Below are positions 38,371 through 46,809 of a stretch of 64,000 bases of DNA, in pieces; position 1 is the stretch's first letter, and each line of letters starts with the position of its first letter. A program made the translations under genes and the position numbers. The stretch covers positions 62,001 to 126,000 of the forward strand of contig NZ_BOOH01000057.1 of assembly GCF_016863135.1 (NCBI RefSeq), read 5' to 3'. Origin of the DNA: Planobispora longispora. GTDB lineage: Bacteria; Actinomycetota; Actinomycetes; Streptosporangiales; Streptosporangiaceae. Under the pieces are notes generated by a model. The model worked only from the letters and a program-made list of their open reading frames with translations. It was not told the DNA's origin and ran no database searches.

Positions 38371-38946
38371 TCAGGGACAGGGCTCCAGGCGCCGCCCGCG
38401 CGCCGGGGAGATCGTGAACGCCGCCCACACGGCCTTGCCCCGCGTCTGGAGCGGAGACCAGCCCCACATGTGGCTGATTCCCTGGACGACCTGCAGCCCC
38501 CGGCCGTTCTCCGCCTCGTGGTCGGGCTCCCGGAGCCGGGGACCCCGGGGGCTGGGGTCGGTGACCGCGCACACCACGGAGTTCTCCGTACGGCACAGCA
38601 CCACCCTGACCTGCTCGGCGGAGGGAACGGAGATCGGATCGCCCACGCCGTGGCGCACGGCGTTGGTCACCAGCTCCGAGACGACGACGGCGGTGTCACC
38701 GATCAGGTGTTCCAGCGCCCAGGACCGCAGCGAGGCGGAGGTGAACTCCCGGGCGGCCCTGGCGGCGTACTGGTCGTGCCGGACGCCGCGCGCCGCCATC
38801 CGCACGTGGCCCGGACGGCCGTCCTCGTCGGACCGGGCCGGGGATCCGTCCGGGGGGAGCAGGTCGTCGAGCATCGACAACCATCGCTGCCAATCGTCGA
38901 TCTCGGCCGGGACGGAAGCGAGCTCGTGCCTCTGGAAACCAGTCAT
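38371..38946 (-). CDS. RsbW-like ATP-binding protein (HATPase_c anti-sigma-type)
   Basis: The 191-residue protein has the GHKL ATPase N-box (VVVSELVTNAVRHG) and G1-type DPSPRGPRL region plus G2 NGRGLQVVQGIS, matching the SpoIIAB/RsbW-like kinase fold common in Streptomyces-type signalling. An N-terminal extension of about 55 residues is not part of the fold. It is divergent from the DUF397 gene, and a perfect 18-bp palindrome lies in the 153-bp gap. It probably binds a sigma or anti-sigma partner in the cytoplasm (inference). Confidence 0.88.
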   Translation of the reverse strand: MTGFQRHELASVPAEIDDWQRWLSMLDDLLPPDGSPARSDEDGRPGHVRMAARGVRHDQYAARAAREFTSASLRSWALEHLIGDTAVVVSELVTNAVRHGVGDPISVPSAEQVRVVLCRTENSVVCAVTDPSPRGPRLREPDHEAENGRGLQVVQGISHMWGWSPLQTRGKAVWAAFTISPARGRRLEPCP

Positions 38947-39029
38947 CAGCGACCTTGGGGGGAGACGGCGATCGCATAACAGGGTGTTCGGTTAATCATC
39001 TTGCACGTGTCACTGTGCAGGCGCAAGTA

Positions 39030-39047
39030 CAGATGCACGTGCATCTG
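39030..39047. promoter_or_regulatory. Perfect 18-bp palindrome in the RsbW-like/DUF397 divergent promoter
   Basis: CAGATGCACGTGCATCTG. The core TGCACGTG also occurs at 39002-39009. A -10-like TATGCT follows at 39057. Probably the operator of the XRE regulator at 39454. Confidence 0.6.
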
Positions 39048-39099
39048 CACAACGCCTATGCTGATCGCAAAGTTTCCTGCCTGCTTCGGGAGGGCGAGG

Positions 39100-39336
39100 A
39101 TGGATCGGCCTGACAACGGGGTGCCGGCGGCTCTGCTGGGAGCGGTCGCCTGGCGTAAAAGCCGTTTCAGCAACCCCAGTGGCAACTGCGTCGAGCTGGC
39201 ACGGCTCCCCGGCGACGGGATCGCCGTGCGGAACTCACGCGATCCCCAGGGACCCGCGCTGATCTACACGCGCGCTGAGGTCGAGGCGTTCATTCACGGC
39301 GTGAAGAACGGAGAATTCGACGATCTGACGGACTGA
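39100..39336 (+). CDS. DUF397 domain protein
   Basis: The 78-residue protein is almost entirely the DUF397 fold: AWRKSRFSNPSGNCVELARL, then VRNSRDPQGPALIYTRAEVEAF. DUF397 proteins are small partners of XRE/DUF5753 regulators in actinobacteria, in some cases acting as toxin/antitoxin-like or developmental switches (BldB/AbaA-like systems). ATG 39100 has GGGAGG upstream; the open frame extends to 39001, but that part is the palindromic promoter. The partner XRE gene follows 117 bp downstream, the reverse of the usual order. Confidence 0.9.
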   Translation: MDRPDNGVPAALLGAVAWRKSRFSNPSGNCVELARLPGDGIAVRNSRDPQGPALIYTRAEVEAFIHGVKNGEFDDLTD

Positions 39337-39453
39337 GATGGTTGAAGAATAAAGTTCTATATGGTCGATTCCGAGTGATCGGAGTACCGTATGGGGTCGC
39401 GACGCCACGATACGTGGGCAGAGGTTCGCATTCCGCGCACGAAGGACTGCTCA

Positions 39454-40359
39454 ATGATCGCACCCCCGGCCCGGCACGACCCGACCACCCCCGTCTCGAT
39501 GACCCAGCTCCAAGGCAGTTCGACGGTGCTGAGGATCGTGATCGGCACGCAGCTCCGCCGGCTGCGCGAGGAGCGGCACATCACCCTCGACGAGGCGGGC
39601 CGCGCGATCCGCGCCTCCCACTCGAAGGTCAGCCGGATGGAGCACGGCCGGGTGAGCTTCCGGGCCAGGGACGTGGCCGACCTCCTGACGCTGTACGGCG
39701 TCGAGGGCGAGGAGGAGCGCGCGGCGCTGCTCTCGCTCGTCGAGCGCGCCAACCAGCCCGGCTGGTGGCACAACTACAGCGACATCCTGCCGACCTGGTT
39801 CGAGACCTACGTCGGCCTGGAGCAGTCCGCCTCCATGATCCGCAACTACGAGGTCCAGTTCGTCCCGGGCCTGCTCCAGACCGAGGACTACGCGCGGGCC
39901 GTGATCCTGCTCGGCTTCCCGGACGCCTCCGAGGAGGAGCTCCGGCGGCGGGTGCGGCTGCGCATGGCGCGCCAGCGGCTGCTGTACACCACCAGCCCGC
40001 CCCGCCTGTGGGTGGTGCTGGACGAGGCGGTGCTGCGCCGCCCGCTCGGCGGGCCCGAGGTGATGCGCGGCCAGATCGACCACCTCCTGCAGGTGCTCGA
40101 CCTGCCCAACGTGACCATCCAGATCGCGCCGTTCAGCATGGGCGGCCACTCCGCGGCCGGCGGGCCCTTCAGCATCCTGCGCTTCTCCCAGCCCGACCTG
40201 CCCGACGTCGTCTACATGGAGCAGCTCACCAGCGCCGTCTACCTGGAGAAGCGCAGCGAGGTGGACCGCTACGTCGAGGTGATGGAGCGCCTGTGCATCG
40301 ACGCCGAGCCGGGTGCGAAGACCCGGGAACTCCTCACCCGGTTCCGCGAAGAGCTCTAG
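39454..40359 (+). CDS. XRE-family regulator with DUF5753 domain
   Basis: The 301-residue protein has an XRE helix-turn-helix (about residues 28-80, LRRLREERHITLDEAGRAI and HSKVSRMEHGR) and the DUF5753 effector domain (about 100-290). The latter includes EVQFVPGLLQTEDYARAV, LDEAVLRRPLGG and VYMEQLTSAVYLEK. Start ATG 39454 has AAGGA 8 bases upstream. With the DUF397 gene it forms a classical actinobacterial pair. Its stop shares CTAG with the convergent TetR stop. Regulates itself and DUF397 in known pairs; targets here unknown. Confidence 0.92.
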   Translation: MIAPPARHDPTTPVSMTQLQGSSTVLRIVIGTQLRRLREERHITLDEAGRAIRASHSKVSRMEHGRVSFRARDVADLLTLYGVEGEEERAALLSLVERANQPGWWHNYSDILPTWFETYVGLEQSASMIRNYEVQFVPGLLQTEDYARAVILLGFPDASEEELRRRVRLRMARQRLLYTTSPPRLWVVLDEAVLRRPLGGPEVMRGQIDHLLQVLDLPNVTIQIAPFSMGGHSAAGGPFSILRFSQPDLPDVVYMEQLTSAVYLEKRSEVDRYVEVMERLCIDAEPGAKTRELLTRFREEL

Positions 40360-41018
40360 ACCGGGGAGGCCGCGTCGTCGGGACGGCACGGGGACTGCGG
40401 GGACATCGCCCGCCGGGCCTGCTCCGGAGTGAGCGAGGGCTCGGGCAGCGGGCTGGGCTCGGGGGTCCGCAGGCCGTCCAGGAGGAGGGCGAGATGGCGG
40501 CGCCAGAGGCGGGGCGCGATCGTCGCGGTGGCCTCGACGGTGCGGGCGTGACCCCAGATCACGAAGACCATGTCCTCCAGCGTCACGTCGGGACGTAGCT
40601 CGCCGCTCTCCTGCGCCCGCGCGACGATCCGCCGCATGAGCGCGTAGCCCTCGGCCAGATCCGCATCGTCCGCGGCGGCGTAGGGGCCGCGCCCGGAGGC
40701 CAGGGCGTTGTAGCCGAGGTCGGCGGCCTGCATCGCGCACACTCCCTCCAGGAAGTGGACCAGGCCGTCCCACGCGCCCGGCATGGCCAGCGCCTGCTCG
40801 GCGAGCGCGCGCGTGGCGGCCACGCGGTCGGCGAACACCGCGCCGATCAGGTCGGCCCTGGCCGGGAAGCGGTTGTAGAGCGTGCCGATGCTCACCCCCG
40901 CGCGGCGGGCGATCTCCTCCAGCGGCACGTCGAGCCCTCGCTCGGCGAAGAGCTCCCGGGCGGCCGCGACGAGCAGGTCCCGGTTGCGCTGCGCGTCCTT
41001 CCGCAACGGTTTCGCCAT
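40356..41018 (-). CDS. TetR-family transcriptional repressor
   Basis: The 220-residue protein has a TetR HTH at residues 8-58 (LEEIARRAGVSIGTLYNRFPAR) and a helical ligand domain. The C-terminal 30 residues are Pro/Ser-rich. It is divergent from the SDR gene at 41094, with two TTGAGG-type operators in the 75-bp gap, one next to each start, so it most likely represses both. The stop codon overlaps that of the XRE gene (shared CTAG). Confidence 0.93.
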   Translation of the reverse strand: MAKPLRKDAQRNRDLLVAAARELFAERGLDVPLEEIARRAGVSIGTLYNRFPARADLIGAVFADRVAATRALAEQALAMPGAWDGLVHFLEGVCAMQAADLGYNALASGRGPYAAADDADLAEGYALMRRIVARAQESGELRPDVTLEDMVFVIWGHARTVEATATIAPRLWRRHLALLLDGLRTPEPSPLPEPSLTPEQARRAMSPQSPCRPDDAASPV

Positions 41019-41035
41019 GCTCGCACCCTACCTAC

Positions 41036-41079
41036 TTGAGGCTATCCTCAACTTCTCAATAAAGTGAGGTGACCCTCAA
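41036..41079. promoter_or_regulatory. Two TetR operators between the TetR and SDR genes
   Basis: TTGAGG-CTAT-CCTCAA (41036-41051, perfect) and GTGAGG-TGAC-CCTCAA (41064-41079, one outer mismatch), centres 28 bp apart. Same 6+4+6 design in both. Confidence 0.75.
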
Positions 41080-41093
41080 GTTATGGAGGATCG

Positions 41094-41942
41094 ATGAGAA
41101 CGATCGTCATCACGGGCGGCACCGACGGCATCGGCAGAGGGCTCGCCCTGCGCCGCCTGGCGGAAGGCGAGCGGGTCGTCGTCCTGGGCAGCGACCCCGC
41201 CAAGGGCGCGCGTCTCCTGCAGGAGGCCGTACGGCTCGGCGCGGGCGAGCGGGCCGGGTTCGTCCAGGCCGACCTCGGCTCGGTCGCCCGGTCGCGGGCC
41301 GTCGCCGCCGAGCTCGCCGCCGCGCACCCGGCCGTCGACGCCCTCGTCCTGGGCGCCTACCGCTACAACCCCGCCCGGGTCCGGACCGCCGAGGGCTTCG
41401 AGCAGACCTTCGCCCTGTACGTCCTCAGCCGCCACCTGCTCGCGGAAGGGCTGCGGGGATCGCTGGAACGCGCCGCCGGGACCCCGGTGATCCTCAGCCT
41501 GTGCGGGGTGGGCGGGATCAAGGCCGGGACGATCCGCTGGGACGATCTGCAGCGCGAGCGGGAGCCGTACCGGGCCGGGAGGGTGACGATGCAGGGCGCG
41601 CGGGCGAACGACCTGCTGGGCGTGTCGTTCGCGGAGCGGCACGCGGGCGGGCGGACCCGCTACGTGCTCTACAACCCCGGGTTCGTCGCGACCGGGATGA
41701 CGCAGTCGCTCCGGCGGCCCATGCGCGGCCTGACGAAGGCGGCGGCCGCCCTGTTCGCCCAGCCCGTGGACCGGGCCGTGGGCCCGATCGCCGCCCTCCT
41801 GGACCGCCCGCCCGCCGGCCCGCTCAGCGCGTTCTTCCGGGGCCGGCCGGTCGGCCTCGACCGCCCCGAGTTCGACCGGGCGAACGCGGCCCGGCTGCAC
41901 GCGGCTCTGCTCTCCCTGCTGGGGGAGCCGGCCCTGGAGTGA
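41094..41942 (+). CDS. Short-chain dehydrogenase/reductase-like protein
   Basis: The 282-residue Rossmann-fold protein has the N-terminal cofactor motif TGGTDGIGRG and a strand-4 LVLGAYRYNPAR region where NNAG is usual. The catalytic YxxxK is not evident: the expected site reads MQGARANDLL, so Tyr and Lys are replaced. It may bind NAD(P) without classical SDR chemistry, or use another mechanism. Start ATG 41094 with GGAGG 6 bases upstream. Controlled by the divergent TetR through two operators. Confidence 0.82.
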   Translation: MRTIVITGGTDGIGRGLALRRLAEGERVVVLGSDPAKGARLLQEAVRLGAGERAGFVQADLGSVARSRAVAAELAAAHPAVDALVLGAYRYNPARVRTAEGFEQTFALYVLSRHLLAEGLRGSLERAAGTPVILSLCGVGGIKAGTIRWDDLQREREPYRAGRVTMQGARANDLLGVSFAERHAGGRTRYVLYNPGFVATGMTQSLRRPMRGLTKAAAALFAQPVDRAVGPIAALLDRPPAGPLSAFFRGRPVGLDRPEFDRANAARLHAALLSLLGEPALE

Positions 41943-42061
41943 TCCCGGTACGGCGGGCGGCCGCAGGGCGGACGCGCCGGAGATGGCACCCGGCGGTGAG
42001 AACTTCCTGCCGTGTACGGGAACCCGGTGTACGAAGCGGATAATCCGGGCAGTGCTCTCCG

Positions 42062-42268
42062 GTGCGTCAGTTGATCGGCGAGATCTTCACCATCCTGATC
42101 GTGTTCGGGCTCATCGGTGTGGCGGTGCTGGCCATCGCGGCGATCGCGCTCATCGTCCTCGTGGTGCTGGCCATCGTCACCGGACGGGAGAAGGGCGGGG
42201 CGCAGACCCCCCGGGAGGTAGACGATGCGGCAGCTCAGCGCGGTGGACACGCAGTTCCTGAACCTTGA
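42062..42268 (+). CDS. Possible small membrane protein upstream of the WS/DGAT gene
   Basis: A 68-residue frame starting GTG 42062, with a long hydrophobic stretch (EIFTILIVFGLIGVAVLAIA onward, about 38 residues) and a short charged tail. Codon use matches the window. It overlaps the start of the acyltransferase gene by 44 bp, and no good Shine-Dalgarno sequence is seen, so it may be spurious. If real it would be a one- or two-helix membrane peptide. Confidence 0.4.
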   Translation: MRQLIGEIFTILIVFGLIGVAVLAIAAIALIVLVVLAIVTGREKGGAQTPREVDDAAAQRGGHAVPEP

Positions 42269-43664
42269 GACCTCGACGAACGTCGCGAACATCGCCGGGC
42301 TGGCGATCCTGGAGGGCGGACTGACCCGGGGAGACCTGCTCTCCCTGATGGCCGGCCGGCTCCACGTGGCCGAGCCCTTCCGGCAGCGGCTCGTCCCGGT
42401 CCCGCTGGGCCTGGACCATCCGTACTGGACCGAGGACGCCAGGGTCGACCTCGACTACCACGTGCGCGAGCTCGCGCTGCCCGCACCCGGCAGCGACGAG
42501 CAGCTGGGGGAGCAGGTGGCCCGGCTGCACGCCCGGCGCCTGGACCGGCGGCGCCCGCTGTGGGAGATGTACCTGATCCACGGCCTGGCCGGCGACAGGA
42601 CGGCCCTCTACATCAAGGTCCACCACGCCGCGGTCGACGGCGTCACCGGCGCCGGCGTGCTCGCCTCGCTGCTGGACACCTCGCCCGAGCCCGTTCAGGC
42701 CCCGCCCGCGCAGCCGGCCGCCGGGCCGCCCGAGCGCGTCGGAACGGCCGAGATGATCGCCCGGGGCATGGCCAAGGCCGTCGCCAACCCGGCGAACACG
42801 CTCAAGTTCCTGGTCGACGCGGTCCCCCACCTCGACGAGATCCCCGTCGTCTCCCAGGTGCCCGGCGCGGGGCTGGTCTCCCGCGCGACCCGGGGCCTGG
42901 CCCGCCGCGTGACCGGCGGCAGCCAGGTGCCCGCGCTGCCCAGGATGACCGTGCCGCGCACCCCGTTCAGCGGGCGGATCAGCGCCCACCGCAGGTTCGC
43001 CTTCGCCGCGCTCTCGCTGGACGACGTCAAGCAGATCAAGAACACCTTCGGCGTCACGGTGAACGACGTCGTGATGACCGTGTGCGCGGGGGCGCTGCGG
43101 CAGTGGCTGCTCAAGCACGACGCCCTGCCGGACCGGCCGCTCGTCGCGGGGGTGCCGTTCTCCCTGCGCGCGCCGGGGGACGAGAGCGCGGGCAACCAGG
43201 TCACCATCATGATCACCACGCTGGCCACGCAGATCGCCGACCCGGTGGAGCGGCTGCACGCCGTACGGGACGCGATGAAGCGGATCAAGGACCGCTCGTC
43301 GCTCGCCCCGGCCCGCTGGCTGCAGCAGGTCAGCGACATGATGCCCTCGGCCCTGACCGGGCTGGCGGCGCGGGCCGCCTTCAACCTGTTCGCCGGGACC
43401 GCCGGGCCGATCAACCTGATCATCTCCAACGTCCCCGGCCCGCAGATCCCCCTCTACGTCTGCAGTGCGCGGCTGCTCTCCTACTACCCCGTCTCGGTGA
43501 TCACCGATGGCAGCGGCGGCCTCAACGTCACGGTCTTCTCCTATGACGGCTCGCTGGACGTCGGCGTGATCGCCTGCCGGGAGATGGTGCCCGACGTCTG
43601 GACGATCGCCGACTATCTCCGCGACGCCCTATCGGAGCTCAAGCTCGTCGCTGAGCAGCAGTGA
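42225..43664 (+). CDS. Wax ester synthase/acyl-CoA:diacylglycerol acyltransferase (WS/DGAT)
   Basis: The 479-residue enzyme transfers acyl groups to fatty alcohols or diacylglycerol for storage lipid synthesis. The catalytic HHxxxDG is HHAAVDG at residues 133-139. Family segments are LSAVDTQFLNLET at the start, PLWEMYLIHGL, VNDVVMTVCAGALRQWL and, near the C-terminus, NLIISNVPGPQIPLY. ATG 42225 has GGGAGG upstream. Convergent overlap of 36 bp with the anti-sigma-type gene. Storage lipids are typical of mycelial actinobacteria. Confidence 0.93.
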   Translation: MRQLSAVDTQFLNLETSTNVANIAGLAILEGGLTRGDLLSLMAGRLHVAEPFRQRLVPVPLGLDHPYWTEDARVDLDYHVRELALPAPGSDEQLGEQVARLHARRLDRRRPLWEMYLIHGLAGDRTALYIKVHHAAVDGVTGAGVLASLLDTSPEPVQAPPAQPAAGPPERVGTAEMIARGMAKAVANPANTLKFLVDAVPHLDEIPVVSQVPGAGLVSRATRGLARRVTGGSQVPALPRMTVPRTPFSGRISAHRRFAFAALSLDDVKQIKNTFGVTVNDVVMTVCAGALRQWLLKHDALPDRPLVAGVPFSLRAPGDESAGNQVTIMITTLATQIADPVERLHAVRDAMKRIKDRSSLAPARWLQQVSDMMPSALTGLAARAAFNLFAGTAGPINLIISNVPGPQIPLYVCSARLLSYYPVSVITDGSGGLNVTVFSYDGSLDVGVIACREMVPDVWTIADYLRDALSELKLVAEQQ

Positions 43665-44093
43665 CTCTCCGGGGGCGTTCTCGTCGAAGCGGAGCTCCTT
43701 CTCCAGGCAGACGATGGAGCCGTTCTCCTCCCGCTTGTCGAAACGGACCTTGTCCGCCAGCGCCTCCATGATCTGCAGACCCCGGCCGGACTCCGCGCTC
43801 GGGGCGGCCCGGTGGATCCCGGTGAAGTCGAATCCCTGTCCCTCGTCCACCACCTTGATCACACAGCGGTCGTGGCAGAGTTCGGTGCGCACCATGTAGT
43901 CGTCACTGGAGGCGGCGTGTTTGATCACATTGGAGCACGCCTCCGAGAGCAGGAGCTGGATGTCTTCGCGGATCTGCCGCTGCACGCCCAGGGCGTCCAG
44001 CGACGAGTCCAGCATCTGCCTGATGACCGGAACGCTGGCGGCGTCGCGCGGCAGGCGCAACGCGATCGTGGCTTCCACAGTCTCCTCCTTCAC
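43629..44093 (-). CDS. RsbW-like ATP-binding protein (HATPase_c anti-sigma-type)
   Basis: The 154-residue GHKL ATPase has the N-box LLLSEACSNVIKHA, G1 VVDEGQGFDF and G2 SGRGLQIMEALAD. The single-domain length and sequence resemble RsbW/SpoIIAB serine kinases that hold sigma factors. It is the second such protein in the window and closer to classical RsbW than the one at 38371. ATG 44093 with AGGAG upstream. No sigma or anti-anti-sigma gene is adjacent. Confidence 0.9.
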   Translation of the reverse strand: MKEETVEATIALRLPRDAASVPVIRQMLDSSLDALGVQRQIREDIQLLLSEACSNVIKHAASSDDYMVRTELCHDRCVIKVVDEGQGFDFTGIHRAAPSAESGRGLQIMEALADKVRFDKREENGSIVCLEKELRFDENAPGESLLLSDELELR

Positions 44094-44163
44094 GGCTGGC
44101 CCATAGCCCTTCCCGTGACGAGGTCACCCATGCGGATATGTAACGATTTAAGGACGGATTTTG

Positions 44164-44442
44164 CTACTGGCGGGTTGAGGGGCGGACTTTGCGTCTGCGG
44201 AGACCCGCGGCGGTGAGCCGGGTGACCAGCTCGCGGGCGGACACCGCCTCGGCGCCCAGCGCGATCGCCCGCTCGTAGACGGTCTCGGGCACGTCGTAGT
44301 GGTCGCGGTCGAAGGCCCGGGGCGGCACGCCCAGCGCGGCGGCGAAGGCGTGCAGCTCCTCGACGGAGACGTCGCTGACCAGGTGGGACCAGAGCAGGCC
44401 GCGCGGGCCCGGCCAGTTGGGCGGATCGATGAGCACGCTCAC
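44164..44442 (-). CDS. DUF4031 protein
   Basis: The 92-residue protein starts VLIDPPNWPGPRGLLWSHLV, continues with SVEELHAFAAALGVPPRAFD and RDHYDVPE, and is a full-length DUF4031 domain. It is a small conserved actinobacterial family of unknown role whose conserved His/Asp residues suggest metal or nucleotide handling (inference). GTG start at 44442 overlaps the TetR stop by 4 bases (GTGA), so it is co-translated with TetR. Confidence 0.88.
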   Translation of the reverse strand: MSVLIDPPNWPGPRGLLWSHLVSDVSVEELHAFAAALGVPPRAFDRDHYDVPETVYERAIALGAEAVSARELVTRLTAAGLRRRKVRPSTRQ

Positions 44443-44990
44443 CGCCGCAGGAGCTCCAGCGCGACCTCCAGGCCGGCGGCCTGCCGCTCCTCGTCGGGCA
44501 TGTCGTCGTCCTTGAGCAGGAACCAGGCCGCGTGCAGGGCGAACAGCGCCATGGAGTTGCGCACCCGGACGGCCGCCGGGTCGCCGGGGGAGGCGAGGAA
44601 GGCGAGGAGGTCGAACATCTTCGCGCGGGTCTTCTCCATCACCGGGTGGTGCTTCAGCGAGGTCTGGTTGCGCTCGAAGAACTGCATGATCTCCCGGTGC
44701 CGTCTCCGGTGCAGCTCGTCGGCGTAGCGGCGGATCAGCTCGCGGCGCGTCTCGTCGGTGCTCGGCTGGGTCTCCGCCCAGGCCGCCAGCTCCTCGACGC
44801 TGCGCAGCCGGTCCTCGGCCAGGCTGGTGACGATGTCGTCCTTGGTCTTGAAGTGGTAGTAGAGAGCGGCCTTGGTCACGCCGAGGGCCTCGGCGATCTC
44901 GCGGAGCGAGGTCGCCTCGTAGCCCTGCTCGGTGAAGAGCTTCAGGGCGATGTCCTGGATGCGGGTGCGGGTGTCGGCCTGATCCCTCAT
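44439..44990 (-). CDS. TetR-family transcriptional repressor
   Basis: The 183-residue protein has a TetR HTH at residues 8-54 (SLREIAEALGVTKAALYYHFKTK) and a helical ligand pocket domain rich in aromatic and Met residues. Divergent from the DHA2 exporter at 45131; two near-identical palindromes (45024 and 45071) in the 140-bp gap are its likely operators. First gene of a two-gene unit with DUF4031. Confidence 0.93.
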   Translation of the reverse strand: MRDQADTRTRIQDIALKLFTEQGYEATSLREIAEALGVTKAALYYHFKTKDDIVTSLAEDRLRSVEELAAWAETQPSTDETRRELIRRYADELHRRRHREIMQFFERNQTSLKHHPVMEKTRAKMFDLLAFLASPGDPAAVRVRNSMALFALHAAWFLLKDDDMPDEERQAAGLEVALELLRR

Positions 44991-45023
44991 GGCGTTCGTA
45001 CGGTTCTCTCCGCTCGGAAATCT

Positions 45024-45088
45024 ACTTGACGGCCGGCAAGTAAGTTGCCTACTTTCTTAGCATATCGGACACTTGCCGGTCGGCAAGT
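45024..45088. promoter_or_regulatory. Two ACTTGCCG/CGGCAAGT operators between TetR and the exporter
   Basis: ACTTGCCGGTCGGCAAGT at 45071-45088 is a perfect 8+2+8 palindrome. ACTTGACGGCCGGCAAGT at 45024-45041 is the same with one arm mismatch. Centres are 47 bp apart, one nearer each gene. Confidence 0.8.
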
Positions 45089-45130
45089 AAGTAAGATCAT
45101 TTTGCTGGATCCTCCCTGGGGGCAACGGAA

Positions 45131-46708
45131 GTGAAGCAGACCGCACCGGCGCCGGAACGGCGCCGCGAGGTCATGGTCGTGCTGCCGGGCTTGATGCTCG
45201 CGATGGTGCTGGCCATGCTCGACAACATGATCGTCGGGACCGCGATGCCCCGCATCGTCGACGAGTTCCAGGCCATCACCCACCTCTCCTGGGTGGTCAC
45301 GGCGTACGTCCTCGGCACGACCATCTCCACCCCCATCTGGGGGAAGATCGGCGACCTGTACGGCCGGAAGAACATCTTCCTGATCTCCATCGTCATCTTC
45401 ATGATCGGATCGGCCCTGTGCGGCATGGCCGGGTCCGAGCTGCTCGGCGGTCCCGACGGAGGCATGGCCCAGCTCATCGCCTTCCGCGCGCTCCAGGGCC
45501 TGGGCGCGGGCGGCCTGATGGTCAACGCCATGGCCATCATCGGCGACCTGGTCCCGCCCCGCGAGCGAGGACAGTACCAGGGCATGATGGCCGGGGTGAT
45601 GTCACTGGCGATGATCGCCGGTCCGCTCGTCGGCGGGTTCATCACCGACCACCTCGACTGGCGCTGGGCCTTCTACGTGAACCTGCCCGTCGGATTCGTC
45701 GCCCTGGCCCTGCTCGCGGCCAAGCTCAAGCTGCCCAAGCTCCGCACCGAGCACCGCATCGACTGGCTCGGCGCGACCCTGCTCTCCATCGGCATCACCG
45801 CGCTGGTCCTCATCACCAGCTGGGGCGGGAGCGAGTACGACTGGGACTCGCCGCAGATCCTCGGCCTGGCCGGGCTCGCCGTGGTCTCCCTGGCGGCCTT
45901 CGTCCCGGTCGAGCGCCGCGCCGCCGAGCCGATCCTGCCGCTCGCCCTGTTCGCCAACCGCAACTTCACGCTGATCTCGCTGATCGGCTTCCTGCTCGGC
46001 TTCGCCATGTTCGGCGCGATCAACTTCCTGCCGCTGTTCCAGCAGATCGTCCAGGGCGCCTCGGCCACCAACTCCGGCCTGCTCATGCTGCCGATGATGG
46101 GCGCCGCCATGGTGATCTCCCTCTTCGTCGGCCGCTCCATCACCACCACCGGGAAGTACAAGATCTACCCGGTCGTCGGCGGTGTCGTGATGGCGCTCGG
46201 CATGTGGCTGCTGTCGCTGATGGACGTCGCCACCCCCTCCTGGCAGACCGGCGTCTTCATCGCGGTGCTCGGCGCGGGCATGGGCTTCCTGATGCAGACC
46301 ACCATGCTGATCGCGCAGAACAGCGTGGAGCAGAAGGACCTGGGCGTCGCCAGCAGCACCTCCACCTTCTTCCGCTCCATCGGCGGCTCGTTCGGCGTCT
46401 CGCTGTTCGGCGCGGTTTTCAACAACCGGTTCACCGACGGCCTGACCGCCAAGTTCGGCGCGGAGGGGGAGAAGCTCGCCTCCGGCGGCGGCCAGTTCGA
46501 CCCGGCCGCCCTGGAGCAGATGCCCGCCCCCGTGCGGAGCGGCTTCCTGGAGGCACTGGCGGTCTCCATCGCCGACGTGTTCTGGTGGGCGATCCTGTTC
46601 GCGGTCGTGGTGCCGCTGCTGGCCGCGTTCGTCAAGGAGATCCCGCTGCGCGGCGGGCCCGAGCAGGACGGGGAGGCCGCGCCCGCGGTCCCGGCCGCCG
46701 CGGACTGA
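45131..46708 (+). CDS. MFS transporter, DHA2 family (EmrB/QacA type)
   Basis: The 525-residue drug-type exporter has 14 hydrophobic segments, with helix-1 motif AMLDNMIVGTAMPRIVDEF, motif A GKIGDLYGRKNIF and motif C GPLVGGFITDHLDWRWAFY. A charged Glu/Pro/Ala-rich C-terminal tail follows. GTG start at 45131. Divergent from TetR with two strong operators between them, a typical inducible efflux unit. Substrate unknown; the ligand of the TetR regulator is probably also the pumped compound (inference). Confidence 0.92.
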   Translation: MKQTAPAPERRREVMVVLPGLMLAMVLAMLDNMIVGTAMPRIVDEFQAITHLSWVVTAYVLGTTISTPIWGKIGDLYGRKNIFLISIVIFMIGSALCGMAGSELLGGPDGGMAQLIAFRALQGLGAGGLMVNAMAIIGDLVPPRERGQYQGMMAGVMSLAMIAGPLVGGFITDHLDWRWAFYVNLPVGFVALALLAAKLKLPKLRTEHRIDWLGATLLSIGITALVLITSWGGSEYDWDSPQILGLAGLAVVSLAAFVPVERRAAEPILPLALFANRNFTLISLIGFLLGFAMFGAINFLPLFQQIVQGASATNSGLLMLPMMGAAMVISLFVGRSITTTGKYKIYPVVGGVVMALGMWLLSLMDVATPSWQTGVFIAVLGAGMGFLMQTTMLIAQNSVEQKDLGVASSTSTFFRSIGGSFGVSLFGAVFNNRFTDGLTAKFGAEGEKLASGGGQFDPAALEQMPAPVRSGFLEALAVSIADVFWWAILFAVVVPLLAAFVKEIPLRGGPEQDGEAAPAVPAAAD

Positions 46709-46809
46709 GCCTCCGCCGCCCCGCGCCGGAGCTCCCCGGCCGCGGCCGAGCATGCGGCCGCCAAGTCGCGACCCAGCCGCCGCCAAGCCGGCTGGGTCAG
46801 ACTCGACCC

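Noticed and set aside
38946-39185. 79-codon minus-strand frame over the DUF397 promoter
   Set aside because: It overlaps the DUF397 start and the palindromic operator, and shows no family resemblance.
40356-40359. CTAG shared by the convergent XRE and TetR stop codons
   Set aside because: Striking but a common outcome of tight convergent packing; no functional meaning inferred.
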